From contig NC_080165.1 of assembly GCF_950295315.1 (NCBI RefSeq), positions 9,760,417 to 9,824,416 on the forward strand: a DNA stretch of 64,000 nt, written 5' to 3'. The notes under the pieces are model-generated. The model had not been told where the DNA came from. It worked only from the letters and a program-made list of their open reading frames with translations, and did not search any database. The translations under genes were made by a program, and so were the position numbers. This document shows, one piece after another, positions 43,641 through 55,875 of this stretch; positions within the stretch are counted from its first letter, which is position 1, and every line of letters starts with the position of its first letter. This stretch comes from Erinaceus europaeus (lineage: Eukaryota; Chordata; Mammalia; Eulipotyphla; Erinaceidae).

Positions 43641-44910
43641 TCTTGACAAATCACTCAGTTTGCTAAGTTTATGTCTTCATATAAATTTCTGTACAGAGAC
43701 AATGTTGATAATCATCTCTTATTGCCATCTGTCTTCAAATAGAATCTAATATCAACCATGGTAGTATCTTTAATTCTGAATCTGTTGACCATACACTTGA
43801 GATTTGAAACCTCATCATAAGTGAGAGAAACATTAATTATTATTAAGAGACAAAATTTTTAAATCAATTTATGGTTTTAAAGATTTATAATATTGTTTTC
43901 ATGACCACTTTTGCATATGGACACATAGTATTACATGATCTGACACTATTAAATAATTGCTTTTAGAGTCTCTGCCAGTTGAATACACTTACCTACATGA
44001 AGAGTTTGGCTAATACATTGTGAAATTCAAAAGTATTGACACTTCTAAATTCCACCAAGGAAATAAAATGAAAAATATTCAAAAGCACAACTATTCATCC
44101 ACATAGTGTGTTAATCTTCAGACCTTTACTATTTCTGCTAATAAGTGGAAGAACAACTGAGTCATAATGACTATCATGGGGTAAGTTAGAAGCAAGTAAG
44201 TCAAAGTTATTTTAATTTACATGCAAGGTAGTAACATCAGATTGACTTTTTTATTAATGTAGCAGGGATACTAAATGTCCCTAAACATTACTAACATTAT
44301 TAAAGTCAAAAGACAAAAGGTAAAAATGGATAGTAAGCAGTAATATACGACACCGCTCCCAAATTACATTCGTTCTCTCCATAGAAGCAAAAAAAAAAAA
44401 AAAAAAGACCACTATAGACTGCTGGACTGATATATAAAAGCATTGTACAAGACATGAACTGATTAAAAAAAAAAAAAGCAATCTTTTCCATTAAGGAAGC
44501 AGGGGGAAATCATAATGAAATTTGTGAGCATTTTTGAATTACTGCTGCTGTTCTCCATAATTGTTTCTGTACAACACTTGACTTGGCAACTCTTTTCACA
44601 TGCTGAGCTTTTTCTGGTACGATTTTATAACAAATCCACAGCACATAATGCACAGAGAGTGTTTTTGGCAATCTGACATTGTTGAATTACTGCTTTCAGA
44701 ATCATCTCTATAATTTCTGAAGTATCTAGCATTGCCTTAGGAAAAAGTCTGGGTCCTTTCTTGTTTTCTTTCTATTTTTCACAGATGCAGGAGAACTTTT
44801 AATATTGGGTTTATGGGGGAAAAGTCAGTTATTTCAGCCCTTGCCAGGTAAGTTTATGATTTCTCTAGATATATTCTAACGTTATCGCAATCTACCTTAG
44901 TGGGATAGAA
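43641..44910. other. Unique AT-rich DNA
   Basis: No gene or repeat recognised. Two A-runs (44391-44406, 44466-44477) may be remnants of small retroposons. Confidence 0.4.
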
Positions 44911-44914
44911 GACA

Positions 44915-45062
44915 CTATTTATTTATTTTTACTGATTTAATAATGATCAGCAAGACCATAGGATAAGTGGGGTACAATTCCATGCAATTCCCACCACCAG
45001 AGTTCCATATCCCATCCCGTCGATAGGAAGCTTTCCTATTCTTTATCCCTCTGGGAGGAAGA
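44915..45062 (-). repeat. Family R 3' end, antisense
   Basis: 'caagaccataggataagtgg', 'caattcccaccaccagagttc' and 'tttatccctctgggagg', truncated after about 150 bp. An (AT)12 tract follows at 45064-45088. Confidence 0.8.
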
Positions 45063-45104
45063 CTATATATATATATATATATATATATTTAAGTGAAGCC
45101 TCAT

Positions 45105-45415
45105 GTTCACTTTATTATTATTTATTTATTTTCCCTTTTGTTGCCCTTGCTGTTTTTTGTTGTTGCTGTTGTTATTGTAGTTATTATTGTTGTTGTTATT
45201 GATATCATTGTTCTTAGATAGGACAGAGAGAAATGGAGAGAGGAGGGGAAGACAGAGAGGGGGAGAGGAAGACAGACACCTACAGACCTGATTCACCACC
45301 TGTGAAGCGACTCCCCTGCAGGTGGGGAGCCGGGGGCTCCAACCAAGGTAATATGCTAGTCCTTGCTCTTCTTGCCACGTGCGCTTAACCCGCTGAGCTA
45401 CCGCCAGACTTCCAT
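45105..45415 (-). mobile_element. SINE-A, antisense
   Basis: Expanded (TTG)n region, then 'gataggacagagagaaatgg', core, and 'gctaccgccagacttcc' end. Confidence 0.92.
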
Positions 45416-45905
45416 CTTGTTCACTTTTAAGAAATGACGTCTAAGTGTATGCATACATATCTCCACTAATTACCTGATAAGCAGACCACCATCTGCGAAA
45501 TGTTCCCTCATGATCTCATTTCTTACTTACCCAGACAATGTTAAGCTCTGGACTTCTAAATCTAGTTTAACTTCGACTATTAAACGATTAACATATATAA
45601 CCAAAATCACACACATATATACATCTTACTGTCTGATTATTTTCAGGATCAATTAACTCAATAGTTGTGAATCATATATTTATTGCTACTTCTCTGCATG
45701 GATGTGATTTATTCTTACTATACCATAATAATTCATTGTGGGTTTATTATGAGTAAAGTTGTCTATACAGCATTCTAAAAAATAACATTGCTGAATAAAT
45801 GGAAACATTTATTTAGGTATGTGAATAACATATGGGATTTTGATTTTTTTAAATATCCCTGCCACTTATTTGACAGCACCTTCTTTTATTAAAAAAAAAA
45901 TGAAG
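45416..45905. other. Unique AT-rich DNA
   Basis: No gene or repeat recognised. Confidence 0.4.
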
Positions 45906-45909
45906 TTAT

Positions 45910-46175
45910 GGGGAGTCAGGCAGTAGTGCAACGGGATAACTGCAAGTGGTGCAAAGCACAAGGACCGGAGTAAGGATCTCAGTTCCAGCCCCCAGCTCCC
46001 CATATGCAGAGAGGTTGCTTCACAGGCAGAGAAGCAGGTCTGCAGGTGTCTCTCTTTCTCTCCTCCTCTCCTGTCTTCCCCTCCTCTCTTCATTTCTCTC
46101 TCGCGACATCAGACAACTACTACATCAACAATAAAAGGGCAACAAAAGGGAAAAAATATATATAATATAAAAAAA
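45910..46175 (+). mobile_element. SINE-A
   Basis: Sense copy 'tggggagtcaggcagtagtgc' to 'agggcaacaaaagggaaaaaa'. The (CAA)n part is short. Confidence 0.92.
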
Positions 46176-46461
46176 GAAAATGGGGTTATGTTTTCAAATA
46201 GGAATATTGCATGCTGGCAAAATAACTCTCCTGCGTATTGTGTGATTCTACGTTGCCACGCATACAATCAGATCTAAACCTGGCCCCCACTATGTTGGAG
46301 AAAGCCCTGGTGTCGTCCCTCTCTGTTTGTGCCTTTCTAGCTGAAAAATATGAGCCAGAGGAGTGAAAACATGGTGCTGACACCAGCAGAAAAGAATGAA
46401 AACAGTGGGCTATATTGTACTTATGTGTTCCGTTTAGTAGAGAATGTCAAAAATGTTAAAC

Positions 46462-46677
46462 GGGCCTCGGTGGTGGCGCACCTGGTTAAGTGCATGTATT
46501 ACAATGCACAAGGACCGGGGTTCGAGCCTATGGTCCCCACCTGAAGGGAGAAAGCTTTATGAGTGGTGAAGCAGGAAGCAGGGCTGCAGGTGTCTCTCTG
46601 TTTCTCTCCCTCTCTATCACCCCCTTCCTTCTTAATGTCTGGCTATCTCTATCCCATAAAGATAATAAAAAAAAAGT
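46462..46677 (+). mobile_element. SINE-B
   Basis: 'cgggcctcggtggtggcgc' head, B-box-like 'ggggttcgagcc', tail 'cccataaagataataaaaaaa'. Confidence 0.93.
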
Positions 46678-46711
46678 TAAACATACCAAGTAACCTGCCT
46701 ACCAATAACAT

Positions 46712-46925
46712 GTTACAGTCATGGTTAAGCACTCAAATTACAATGCACAACGTCCCAGGTTCAAGCCCCTATCCCCTCCTGCAAGGGGAAATTTGAAGAG
46801 TAATGAAGCAGGGCTGCAGGTGTCTCTCTGTCTCTTTCCCTTCCTATCTCCCTCTCTCTCAATTTCTCTTTGTCTCTATTCAATAATAAATAAAAATATT
46901 TTTAAAATATTAAAGAAAAAACCCT
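46712..46925 (+). mobile_element. SINE-B, 5'-truncated
   Basis: 'atggttaagcactcaaattac' through 'gggctgcaggtgtctctctg' to 'aataataaataaaaatattt', directly downstream of another SINE-B. Confidence 0.88.
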
Positions 46926-47136
46926 GGTAGCAAAAAAAAAAAACTAATAATGTATTACAGTCACTGTTTTTCTACAACTTTCCTATTTGTTATCTTCGCT
47001 TATTCTGATATCTGGGTAGTGATATTTCATTGAGATGCTAACTTGCATTTAAGTAATGAGACTAAATGCTGTTAACATTAAGAACTTGATTTTTCGTACT
47101 TTTTAAGTGAGCTTCACCCTTGAAGGTGCTCCCAAT
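46926..47136. other. Unique DNA
   Basis: No feature recognised. Confidence 0.4.
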
Positions 47137-47513
47137 TGCCAGGCTAGCTTCCTGGGCTGAGACAGACGACCAGGGACTCATGGCTGAGCTGTACGAAGTA
47201 TCTCTTTATTCATGCAGAACGCAGCACAATCTAAGCCAAGCTAAGCTAAACTAAAACTAATATACTCACCAAGTAGGGTGTAAACAGGATGTGATGTAGA
47301 GAGGGTGGAGAGAAAAGTGACTGGTGAAAATCAGGGTGTGACAAGGAGGGGGGCGGAGCAGGCGAGAGTTCTACCACTGAACCACCAATGCCCTGGAGGG
47401 AGGGTGGTGCTTAGTTAACAGTGGTTATGTAAATGGAATAGTGTTAAGCAGGGGGGATTAAACCAAATGAAACAGAAGGGGTTTTTAGAAGCAGAATTAG
47501 AAGCATACCAACA
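47137..47513 (-). mobile_element. LTR, same group as 29170-29590
   Basis: 377 bp. In sense (minus) it starts TGTTGGTATGCTTC at 47513 and ends CTGGCA at 47137, with AATAAA near 47202. 'gaccagggactcatggctgag' is shared with the LTR at 29170. The flanks CCCAAT and CCTTAT agree at only 4 of 6 positions. Confidence 0.8.
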
Positions 47514-47905
47514 CCTTATGGCAGCTATAAAGCTATAGGTGGCTCACCTTGTAAAGCACATGTGATACCAGACAATTTTACTTTTGGTAAGTCGAGGAGG
47601 TTGCCAATTATACAACTAATAAACTTTCTTATTACTTCAACATCATAATTGACATTTAAAGGTGTTAAAAATTGTTGGAAATGTTTGGTACCCTATTTTG
47701 TGAACATAAGAAAATAAAACAACAAAAGAAGGTACAAAGAGATAGTTTACTTTCAAAGGTGGGTGCCTTGCCTGTGTGACCCAGATTCAAGCTCCCAGAA
47801 CCACATGGGAGTATTAGAGCGATGGAAGAGGCTCTGGTGCAGTGGGTGCCTTCCTCTCTATGCTTGCCTCTCCCTTTGTTTCTCTGTTTATGGATTTAAA
47901 AAAGG
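47514..47905 (+). repeat. SINE fragments
   Basis: 47528-47572 is a SINE-B head ('gctataggtggctcacc'). 47740-47900 is an older SINE with 'ggtgccttgcctgtgtgacc' and a C/T-rich end. Confidence 0.55.
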
Positions 47906-47907
47906 AA

Positions 47908-48105
47908 AATCCACTTTCTGCAACTCCTAATGATCCTGGGTTCATACTCCCATAGGATAGAGAATAGGAAAGCTTTTAAGGGAGAGGAGGGGAAATGGAG
48001 TTCTAGTGGTGGGAACTGTGTAGAATTGTTCCTCTCTTATCCTATGGTCTTGTCAATATTTATATTCTATAAATTAAAATTTGAAAAATAAGAAAAATAA
48101 AATAA
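47908..48105 (+). repeat. Family R 3' end
   Basis: 'ctttctgcaactcctaatgatcc' to 'cttatcctatggtcttgtcaa' and an A-rich tail. Confidence 0.85.
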
Positions 48106-48554
48106 AACCAACCTAAGGTTTGTAAAATTATATGTGTGTGACGTTCTGAGGACACAGAAAAAAAATCCAATGGAAGAGAGAAATATAGGAGCCAGATGCA
48201 GTCTTTACAATGCTTCTCTTCTGATTGAAGTCATAAATTCTTATGGGAATTCATCTAATATCTAGAAGTCAATTTCTTGATATATAAGCTTTTTTTTTAC
48301 TCCAGAAATTCGTGTTTATTCAACTATCTGATATCCATTCTTTAACCAAACAACAACATGTTTCTAATAGAAAGTTTGAAGACACAAATTTTCTTTGACA
48401 ATTTACTTATAATTTACCATATCATTACTGGAAACTGCATCCTCTAGTAGATCAAATCCAAACCTCATCTCTGCAGGGAGGGCAAAACTTAAATGTTTGA
48501 GGGCCTGGGTTTATTTCCTTGTCAGAGCTAAGCAATGCTCTCCTGTTGCATTAT
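48106..48554. other. Unique DNA
   Basis: No feature recognised. Confidence 0.4.
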
Positions 48555-48950
48555 ATGTTAACTCTCTTTTCAGCCACCAGGTTTCAGATGCTGCCATGAT
48601 GCCAGCCAGACTTCCCTGGACAGACAACCCCACCAATGTGTCCTGGAGCTCCGATTCCCCAGAGCCCTACCCCACTAGGGAAAGAGAGAGGCAGGCTGCG
48701 AGTATGGATAGACTTATCAACACCCATGTTCAGCGGGGAAGCAATTACAGAAGCCAGACCTTCCACCTTCTGCACCCCACAGTGACCCTGGGTCCATACT
48801 CCCAGAGGGATAAAGAATAGGAAAGCTATCAAGTGAGGGGATGGGATAAAGGAGTTCTGGTGGTGGGAATTGTGTGGAGTTGTTCCCCTCGTATCCTATG
48901 GTTTTGTCAGTGTTTCCTTTTTATAAATAAAATACAATTTTTAAAATATG
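48555..48950 (+). repeat. Family R retroposon, 3' 0.4 kb
   Basis: Good copy of the young R subfamily from 'taactctcttttcagccacc' to 'tttcctttttataaataaaat' and A-rich tail. Confidence 0.9.
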
Positions 48951-49345
48951 ATCATTTTCCCATAAGCTATGTTCTATTTATCATCACTTGACTCTACCAT
49001 CAAAATATATGCAGAATCAACAAATTACTCTACTTTTCAGTACTGTCATGACTGGCATTGATTATTAAACTTTCTCCCAGCTGGAGACATTTTTCTTCAT
49101 AATCTAAGCTGAAAGTAACCCCATTCACATGTGTGACAGAGGTTTGCGTGTAGGAAGCAGGTAGAGGACATTCCTTTTATGACGAGATCCTGGCACCACG
49201 TACCATGGGATGGTCTAACCGTCTAACCGTCTCCAAATCCTTGTTAAATATTTAAAAAGATAATATTGAAAACATGAAAGACTAAGTAAAATAATAGAGT
49301 AATCTCATTTACTAGTTTAAGTTTGTAGACAAGAACTAGTCGTGG

Positions 49346-49393
<48 letters not shown>

Positions 49394-49970
49394 ACATATC
49401 TCATAACAAGAAGTCAATGCCTGGGAAACATTGATATATTCCCAAAATAGGTCAATGGATTCATTTCCCTGTTAAGAGTATCGCTTTTTAGTTACAGTCC
49501 TTCAAATTGGATGTTTAGTTTGCTGCTTTAAGAAACACTAACATCTGCCTGCCTGATATTCTTCCCCGGCTCCAGCAGGTGAGTGGACTTTCTAAACAGC
49601 AAGCCTTATTCTAATGAACAGAAGTTATAACCCCCAAGATGTCCATTTGGCAGGGTTATTAAGCTTTTCTCAGCATTTATCCAAACTTGCTTTTTTCATA
49701 CTTCTTTAGTTCTGAGGAAAAAAAAAAAACTTCAAAGATTTTCAAGAGCAAAATAGAAAATGTCATGATATTAAGTGGCTACAAAATGGATTTCTAGCCA
49801 GTTTACTGGAACAAATCAACCACTTTCAATCCCATACATACTTTAGTACTTTCAGCTCTCTGTTATATATATATTTAGTAATGGGACTGTTGGTGTACTG
49901 CAGTTATATAGGTGACTCATGGATCACAGTTCTTTTGTACAGTACTAATATATTCTTGTCTAGACATTTC
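48951..49970. other. Unique DNA with (TG)n
   Basis: No gene recognised. (TG)n at 49347-49391. An 8-bp repeat 'ctaaccgt' occurs twice at 49216-49231. Confidence 0.45.
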
Positions 49971-49971
49971 C

Positions 49972-50186
49972 TTTTTTTTTTTTTTTAGCTAGGACAGAGA
50001 GAAATGGAAAGAGGAGGGAAAGATGGGGGTGGGGGAGAAAAAGATAGACACCTGCAGACCTGCTTCACAGCCTGTGAAGCAACTCCCCCGCAGGTGGGGA
50101 GCTGAGGGCTCTAACCAGATCCTTACATTGGTCCTTGTGCTTTGTGCCACCTACGCTTAATCCTCTTTGCTACCACTCAACTCCCT
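49972..50186 (-). mobile_element. SINE-A, antisense, tail lost
   Basis: T-run then 'aggacagagagaaatggaaag', core, and 'gctaccactcaactccc'. Confidence 0.9.
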
Positions 50187-50189
50187 ATA

Positions 50190-50375
50190 TTTAACTTCTT
50201 TATTGGGGAGTTGGTGGTTTACAGTCAACAGTAAAATAGTGCGTACATGTGTAACATTTCTCAGTTTTCCATATAACAATTCAACACCATCTAGGTCCTG
50301 CTCTGCCATCATGTTTCAGGACCTGAACACTCCCCTCCACCCAAGAGTCTTTTACTTTGGTGCAATAAACATATT
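50190..50375 (-). repeat. L1 3' end, antisense
   Basis: 'tctttattggggagttggtgg', 'gtaacatttctcagttttcc' and 'gtcttttactttggtgcaat' match 474-660. Confidence 0.88.
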
Positions 50376-50384
50376 TTTTTAATT

Positions 50385-50577
50385 TAAAAATTATTATCTT
50401 TATCGAATAGCCAGAAATCAAGGGGGGGACAGAAAGGAAGAGAGATAGGGAGACACCTGCTGCACTGCTTCACCACTTTCAAAGCTTTCTCCCTGCAGGT
50501 GGAGACTGGGGCCTGGAATGTGGGTCTTTGTGCATTGTAACGTGTGAACTCAACCAGGGGCACCACCACCTGGCCCC
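50385..50577 (-). mobile_element. SINE-B, antisense
   Basis: 'ttattatctttatcgaatagcc', core, and 'gcaccaccacctggcccc'. Confidence 0.9.
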
Positions 50578-50719
50578 ACTCTGTATAATATTAAGGCTAC
50601 CTTATAAAGTGTTCCCGTTGGGAGCTTATTGCGAGTCTAAAGCTATTTAGGTAAATATGGTTAGAATTTGGTGAACTCTGAGCATTTTATTAAAATCATA
50701 AGTGATGTATTTCTTTTTG

Positions 50720-51008
50720 TAAAAAATGTTTTTTAAAATATTTATTTTATTTATTCCCTTTTGTTGCCCTTGTTGTTTTATTGCTGTAGTTATTGATGTC
50801 ACTGTTGTTGGATAGGACAGAGAGAAATGGAGAGAGGAGGGGAAGACAGAGAGGAGGAGAGAAAGATAGACACCAGCAAACCTGCTTCACTGTCTTTGAA
50901 GTGACTCCCCTGCAGGTGGAGAGCTGGGAGCTCGAACCAGAATCCTTATGCTGGTCCTTGTGCTTCCTGCCACGTGCGCTTAACCCTCTGTGCTACCGCC
51001 CGACTCCC
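50720..51008 (-). mobile_element. SINE-A, antisense
   Basis: 'tatttattttatttattcccttttg' type start, core, and 'gctaccgcccgactccc' end. Confidence 0.93.
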
Positions 51009-51104
51009 AAGTGATGCATTTCTAATAATTGCTTGATTACACACATAACCATGCATTCAATTTTTATGTAGTGCCACAGAATTTACCCAGAGTAATGCTC
51101 CTTT

Positions 51105-51370
51105 AAAAAAAAATGATTATCTTTATTTATTCGATAGAGACAGTCAGAAATTGAGAGGGATGGGGGGATATAGCAAGGGGGGGGGGAGACAGGAGAACTA
51201 TGTGTATATATGTCTTTTTGGGGTTACTTTTATTTCTTTTTATTTTATTAGTGATGGAATAGTGACCTGTTCGATTCCGAGTACAAGGTATGGTTCTACA
51301 CAATATCCACCACCAGTAATCACCCAATAATAGCCACCATAGTTCTCTGAGAATCTTAGAGGCAGGTGGA
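51105..51370 (-). repeat. SINE-B tail fragment and old R fragment
   Basis: 51108-51195 is the T-rich tail and GA block of an antisense SINE-B. 51225-51370 ('ttttattagtgatggaatag', 'cacaatatccaccaccagta') is an old antisense R 3' end. Confidence 0.6.
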
Positions 51371-51700
51371 CTACTCCTTTTGGACTTTGTCTTTTTTGCA
51401 GGTTCCTATTAATTTATTCTCTAGATGCCTTATAGAAGCAAAACTACCTGGTGCTTTGTTATTCAAACCTGCTTACTTCATTCAGCAGTAGTATCCTTGT
51501 TTCATCTATTTGGTCCCAAAGAACATATCATGTTTTAAAAATTATTTGCATGTGTCTGAAAGGTCTTGGACCATTTAATTTATGTTTTCTACATAGGGAA
51601 CTTGGAGGAATGGTGATGCTTTTTCTTTTTTTTTTCCACGTGCTCAATAGTACTTTTTATTTAATTTATTTTTTTTCTCTCTTCTTCTACAATTTATTTA
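51371..51700. other. Unique T-rich DNA
   Basis: No gene recognised. Confidence 0.4.
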
Positions 51701-51704
51701 TTTA

Positions 51705-51925
51705 TTTTTTTAAACAATTTATTTCTTTATTGGGGAATCAATGCTTTACATTCAACAGTAAATACAATAGTTTGTACATGCATAACATTCCCCAGATTCC
51801 CATTTAACAATACAACCTCCACTATGTCATTCATCATCTTTCATGGACCTGTATTCTCCCCACCCACCCACCCACCCCAGAGTCTTTTACTTTGGTGTAA
51901 TATTCCAATTCCAATGATGCTTTTT
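51705..51925 (-). repeat. L1 3' end, antisense
   Basis: 'tttctttattggggaatcaatg', 'agtttgtacatgcataacattcc' and 'ccccagagtcttttactttgg'. A (CTTT)n tract follows to about 51970. Confidence 0.88.
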
Positions 51926-52274
51926 CTTTCTTTCTCTCTTTCTTCCTTTCTTTCATTCTTTCTTTCTCCCTTTATGTGAAAATGCTTTTTTTAAAAGTTC
52001 ACCAAAATAGTGTTTTCATTCTAATTAGAAAGGTAGAATAAATGACAAATAGTGAGAAGACATTTAGTGTGAGAAGTTATTTTTCATATTTTATTTACTA
52101 ACTGAATAGATACAGAATTTTAGTAGAGAGAGAGAGAGAGGGAGGAAAAGAGACAGACCCCTGTAGCAGTATCACTTCTTCACTGCTCACAGGTCACTTG
52201 CCTGTTCACACACATCAGCAGGTGTTCAGTTTGTATGGAGCTCCACAGAATTTACGCAGAGTAATGCTTCTTTA

Positions 52275-52492
52275 AAAAAGAAATTGATTACCTTTATTTA
52301 TTTGATAGAGACAGACAGAAATTGAGAGGGAGAGAGAGTGAGAGAGAGAGAGAGAGGGAGAGAGAGACCTACAGCACTGCTACACCACTCATGAAGCTTT
52401 TCCACTGCAGGTGGGGACTGAGAGCTCAAACCCAGGTCCTTGCACACTGTAACATGTACGCTCAACCAGGTGCGCCACCACTGGCCCCTGGA
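52275..52492 (-). mobile_element. SINE-B, antisense
   Basis: 'gattacctttatttatttgat', a (GA)n block, core, and 'gcgccaccactggcccc'. Bases 52085-52260 upstream are an older GA-rich SINE remnant. Confidence 0.9.
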
Positions 52493-52734
52493 GTAATGCT
52501 TCTTAATTGCTGCCCTGGCCCAATTTTTGTTCTATTTATTGAGAGGGTGGGGGTGGGGGTAGGTCATGATATCAAAACACCATTCCATTTTTCATGGCTT
52601 CCCAAGGCTCATGCCCAGAGCACTCCCGGCTGCTGCTTGTGATCTCTCTGTCGGCCTCCACAATGGTGAGACGTGTGCTTTATAAAGCACTGTGCTGACA
52701 GATCTAATTGTGGCTTCATCAATTGATTCACTTT

Positions 52735-53280
52735 TTTTTTTCTTTTGAGAGACAGAACCCTCCAGCACTGCTCCCTGATATACTTTTCAGGGACTCAGAT
52801 CCAGGCCCTCGTACATACAAAGCACAAACTTAACCCATGGAATCACATCACTTCCTTGACCAAAATGGTGTATTATATTTTATTTTTCTAATAAACGGTA
52901 TTTTCACTTTGATATTCAGCTTTGTTTTAATAATAATTGATGACGCTACATTCTACCTAAGACTTTTATGCCTAATCAAGGGCACAGTTTTCTTCTAAAA
53001 AAACATCTTGTTAGCTGTCAAGTACAGGTCATACTTCATGTTGAATAATTTCTTGTGTGGAATGAGAAAAATGTCATTACTTATATAAATATGGGATTAC
53101 TGGCTCAAGGACTGATTACTTTCCAGATTCACTCATTCTTATGAGAAGAGTGTGAGACAGAGAGAGAGAGAGACAGAGACCCTTAGTATAAGCATATGTG
53201 ATATAAAGGAAAAAAGTGCAGCTTCAGATTTGCAAGGCCCGTATTCTACTAATGAGATATCTCTCTGTCTATATTTAAAA
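52735..53280 (-). repeat. Diverged SINE remnants
   Basis: 52740-52857 ('ctccagcactgctccctgat', 'cttaacccatggaatcacatc') and 53150-53275 ((GA)n, 'ctaatgagatatctctctgtc') are old antisense SINEs. Unique DNA lies between. Confidence 0.5.
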
Positions 53281-53537
53281 AAACTAGTTTAAATATGTTA
53301 CTTGTCCCTTTGGTACTTTCCCAAGGTAGCTATTAAATAAAAGATGGTCCTCAAGTCAAATTCCTGAACTAACCTAGTTGTCCACTGGCTACTGTTGGAT
53401 GTGTTCCTTGACCAAACTGGAGAATTCTTCCGGTGGGAAAAGTGGGGCATGGAGTAAAAAATAAAAAATAAAAATCATTAAGTGTTTTGATAATTGTAAA
53501 AGAAAAGGAAAGGGAATATATCTAGATACAGAAATCC
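53281..53537. other. Unique DNA
   Basis: No feature recognised. Confidence 0.4.
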
Positions 53538-53539
53538 AG

Positions 53540-53720
53540 GGTTGGGCAGTGCCATGCTCAGTTGACACTCATCACTAAGCATAAGGACCTGGCTTCAAAC
53601 CCCTGCTCCCCACTACAGGAGGTTGTTACATGAGTGGTCAGGACTCTCTCTCTCTTTCTCCCTCCCCCTTTTCAATTTCTCTCTGACTTCAAACAAAATA
53701 ATATTTTTAAAGAATGAAAA
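53540..53720 (+). mobile_element. SINE-B, diverged
   Basis: 'ggttgggcagtgccatgctc', 'ggacctggcttcaaacccc', a C/T tract, and an A-rich tail. Confidence 0.8.
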
Positions 53721-53954
53721 AGGAAATGGAAAGGAAAAGAAAAAAATTAAAGAAAGATAAAGAGAGATTCTCTTATCCACTCATTTGTTATTGGGCATCT
53801 GGGTTGCCTCCAAGTTTGGGCTACAGAAAAAAAAAAGAAAATATACTGTAATTATACATAGTGCAAATATATATTATTAAAGTGAAAATTATTCTGAAAT
53901 TTTTTACATATTTTATGGACTTGCCTAACCTGGATTATGAGCAACAATAATCCA

Positions 53955-54170
53955 GAAATAGAGACCGGGCAGTGGTTCACTTGGTTAAACTTACATAGTA
54001 CTAAGCACAAGGATCAGGGTTTGAGATTCCTACTCCCCACCTGCTGGGGATTCACTTCACAAGCAGTGAATCAGGTCTTCAAATGTCTCTCTTTTTCTTT
54101 CCTTCTCTGTCTCCTCCTCTCTTCTCAATTTCTCTCTGTCCTATTGAATAATAAAAAAAAAAAGGTAAAA
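53955..54170 (+). mobile_element. SINE-A, diverged
   Basis: 'agaccgggcagtggttcac', 'ctccccacctgctggggattc', 'caatttctctctgtcctattg', A-rich tail. Confidence 0.82.
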
Positions 54171-54978
54171 AAATCTGAAAATAGTCTCGTTAGTATCTAC
54201 TGCTGCAATTACTTGAACATTTGTAGTACATGAACTATTGTGTTAAACATGTAACCTGCATTAATGTTCCTGATATTCAGCACATTCATACTGCACATGT
54301 GTTATTTCGCATCTGAAAAAATTGATCAGCAGTAACTAAAATTAAGCGATTCTGAGCAAAGGATGCTGGGAATGGAATGCAGGTTTGACTCTATCGTTTT
54401 TGTTTATAATAATAATAGTGTTGTCCCTTTATTTGCTCTATTTCTTCCATTAGTTTCCTACTGTGATGTTACAAGTCAATACATTTTTTCTGTGAATTAA
54501 AATGTTTTTTGTTGAATAGGCTCATTTAGCTCTCTAATCTTAGTCTGAAAAGTTCATGATTAAGATAGTAGTTGTAGCGACCGAGTTAGCAGTTCAGATT
54601 CCTCTTTCAGGATTACCCATGTTATTCACAGAAATCACACTCTTGCATCAGGGGTCTGAGTACTGTTTCCTTGCTAGCACTCAGAGGTTTGAGACTTCTG
54701 TGACTTCAGTCACATGACTTCCTTTCATCAAAGTATCTTACTGTGTAGCTACCAAATGTTGAAACCCATTTATTATGTCAGTAGTTTTTTTAATAAATAA
54801 AATGAAAAATTAAAAAAAGAAGAATATAAGTACACTGCCAAGATGCCCCTATTGGTGTTAATCAGGAATTCTATGCAAATGTTTTGGGCCGGTTTTCTTC
54901 GTGGGACTTGTGGGCCATGTGAAACTCTAAATAAATTGACCTTATTAGGAGGGAACATTTGGCATTACAGATGTCCTC

Positions 54979-55030
<52 letters not shown>

Positions 55031-55400
55031 TTGTGTGTCAGTGTATATAAATTAATGTTTCATGGCAAAGGGTTGGAAATAACCTAAATTTAGTTAAAAT
55101 GGTATGTTTAAATAAATTTATATGCTAGAGAGGAAGACATTTTATATATCCTAGATTGTTAGCAACAAAAGCCTCACTGTATAGGTCAGTAACCACAAAT
55201 ATTTTATAAAGATATATGTGTGTGATATGATTATTGTAAGTATAAATGAGAAATTAAGAAGTTGGCTCATATTGGTGACAGCAGGGCATTTAAATGTTAT
55301 TGCTTTTTCATCTTGTTATACTCTCCTAAGTACACTGGTAAGTTTATGCTTTCTCTTTATTTAGGAAACATTTGTTTATCCATATACTTTATTTTTTTTT
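54171..55400. other. Unique DNA with (TG)n
   Basis: No gene recognised. (GT)n at 54980-55030. Confidence 0.45.
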
Positions 55401-55404
55401 TATT

Positions 55405-55620
55405 TTAAAAAAAGTTTTATTATCTTTATTTTTTTACTGGATAAAGACAGCCAGAAGTAAAGAGGGAAGAGGGTGATATGGAGAGAAGCAGAGAGACACC
55501 TGTAGCCCTGCTTCACCACTCGCAAAGCTTTCCCCCTGCAAGTGGGGGCCAGGGGCTTGAACCCAGATCCTTGGGCACTGTAACATATGTGCTCAACCAG
55601 GTGAGCCACCACCTGGCCCC
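55405..55620 (-). mobile_element. SINE-B, antisense
   Basis: 'agttttattatctttattttt', core with 'gcttgaacccagatccttgg', and 'gagccaccacctggcccc'. Confidence 0.92.
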
Positions 55621-55737
55621 CATATTTAGTACTGTTTCTAAAAATAGCTTATTTCATTGCACTTTTAAGTTTCATGTTGATAAAGATAAGGTGAGAATAT
55701 TTCACTTTTATTTATTCATTTTTATTTTTTATTATTA

Positions 55738-55875
55738 GAAATACTCAACAGTTTAAGTCCAATGCTGGAATTCATTCAGTTTACATATTTGAAACATTAA
55801 GTGCTTAGACTAGGGGAATATGTGCTCAGAACTGAAATCTAGGCGCTTCAATTGCAAATGTTCAATCAACAGTGC
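55738..55875 (+). repeat. Unnamed repeat, partner of 12375-12510
   Basis: Shares 'catatttgaaacattaagtgc' and 'tgctcagaactgaaatc' with the earlier copy in the same order. Confidence 0.6.

Noticed and set aside
47131..47519. 6-bp target duplication around the LTR at 47137
   Set aside because: The flanks CCCAAT and CCTTAT differ at two of six positions, so I do not claim a duplication.
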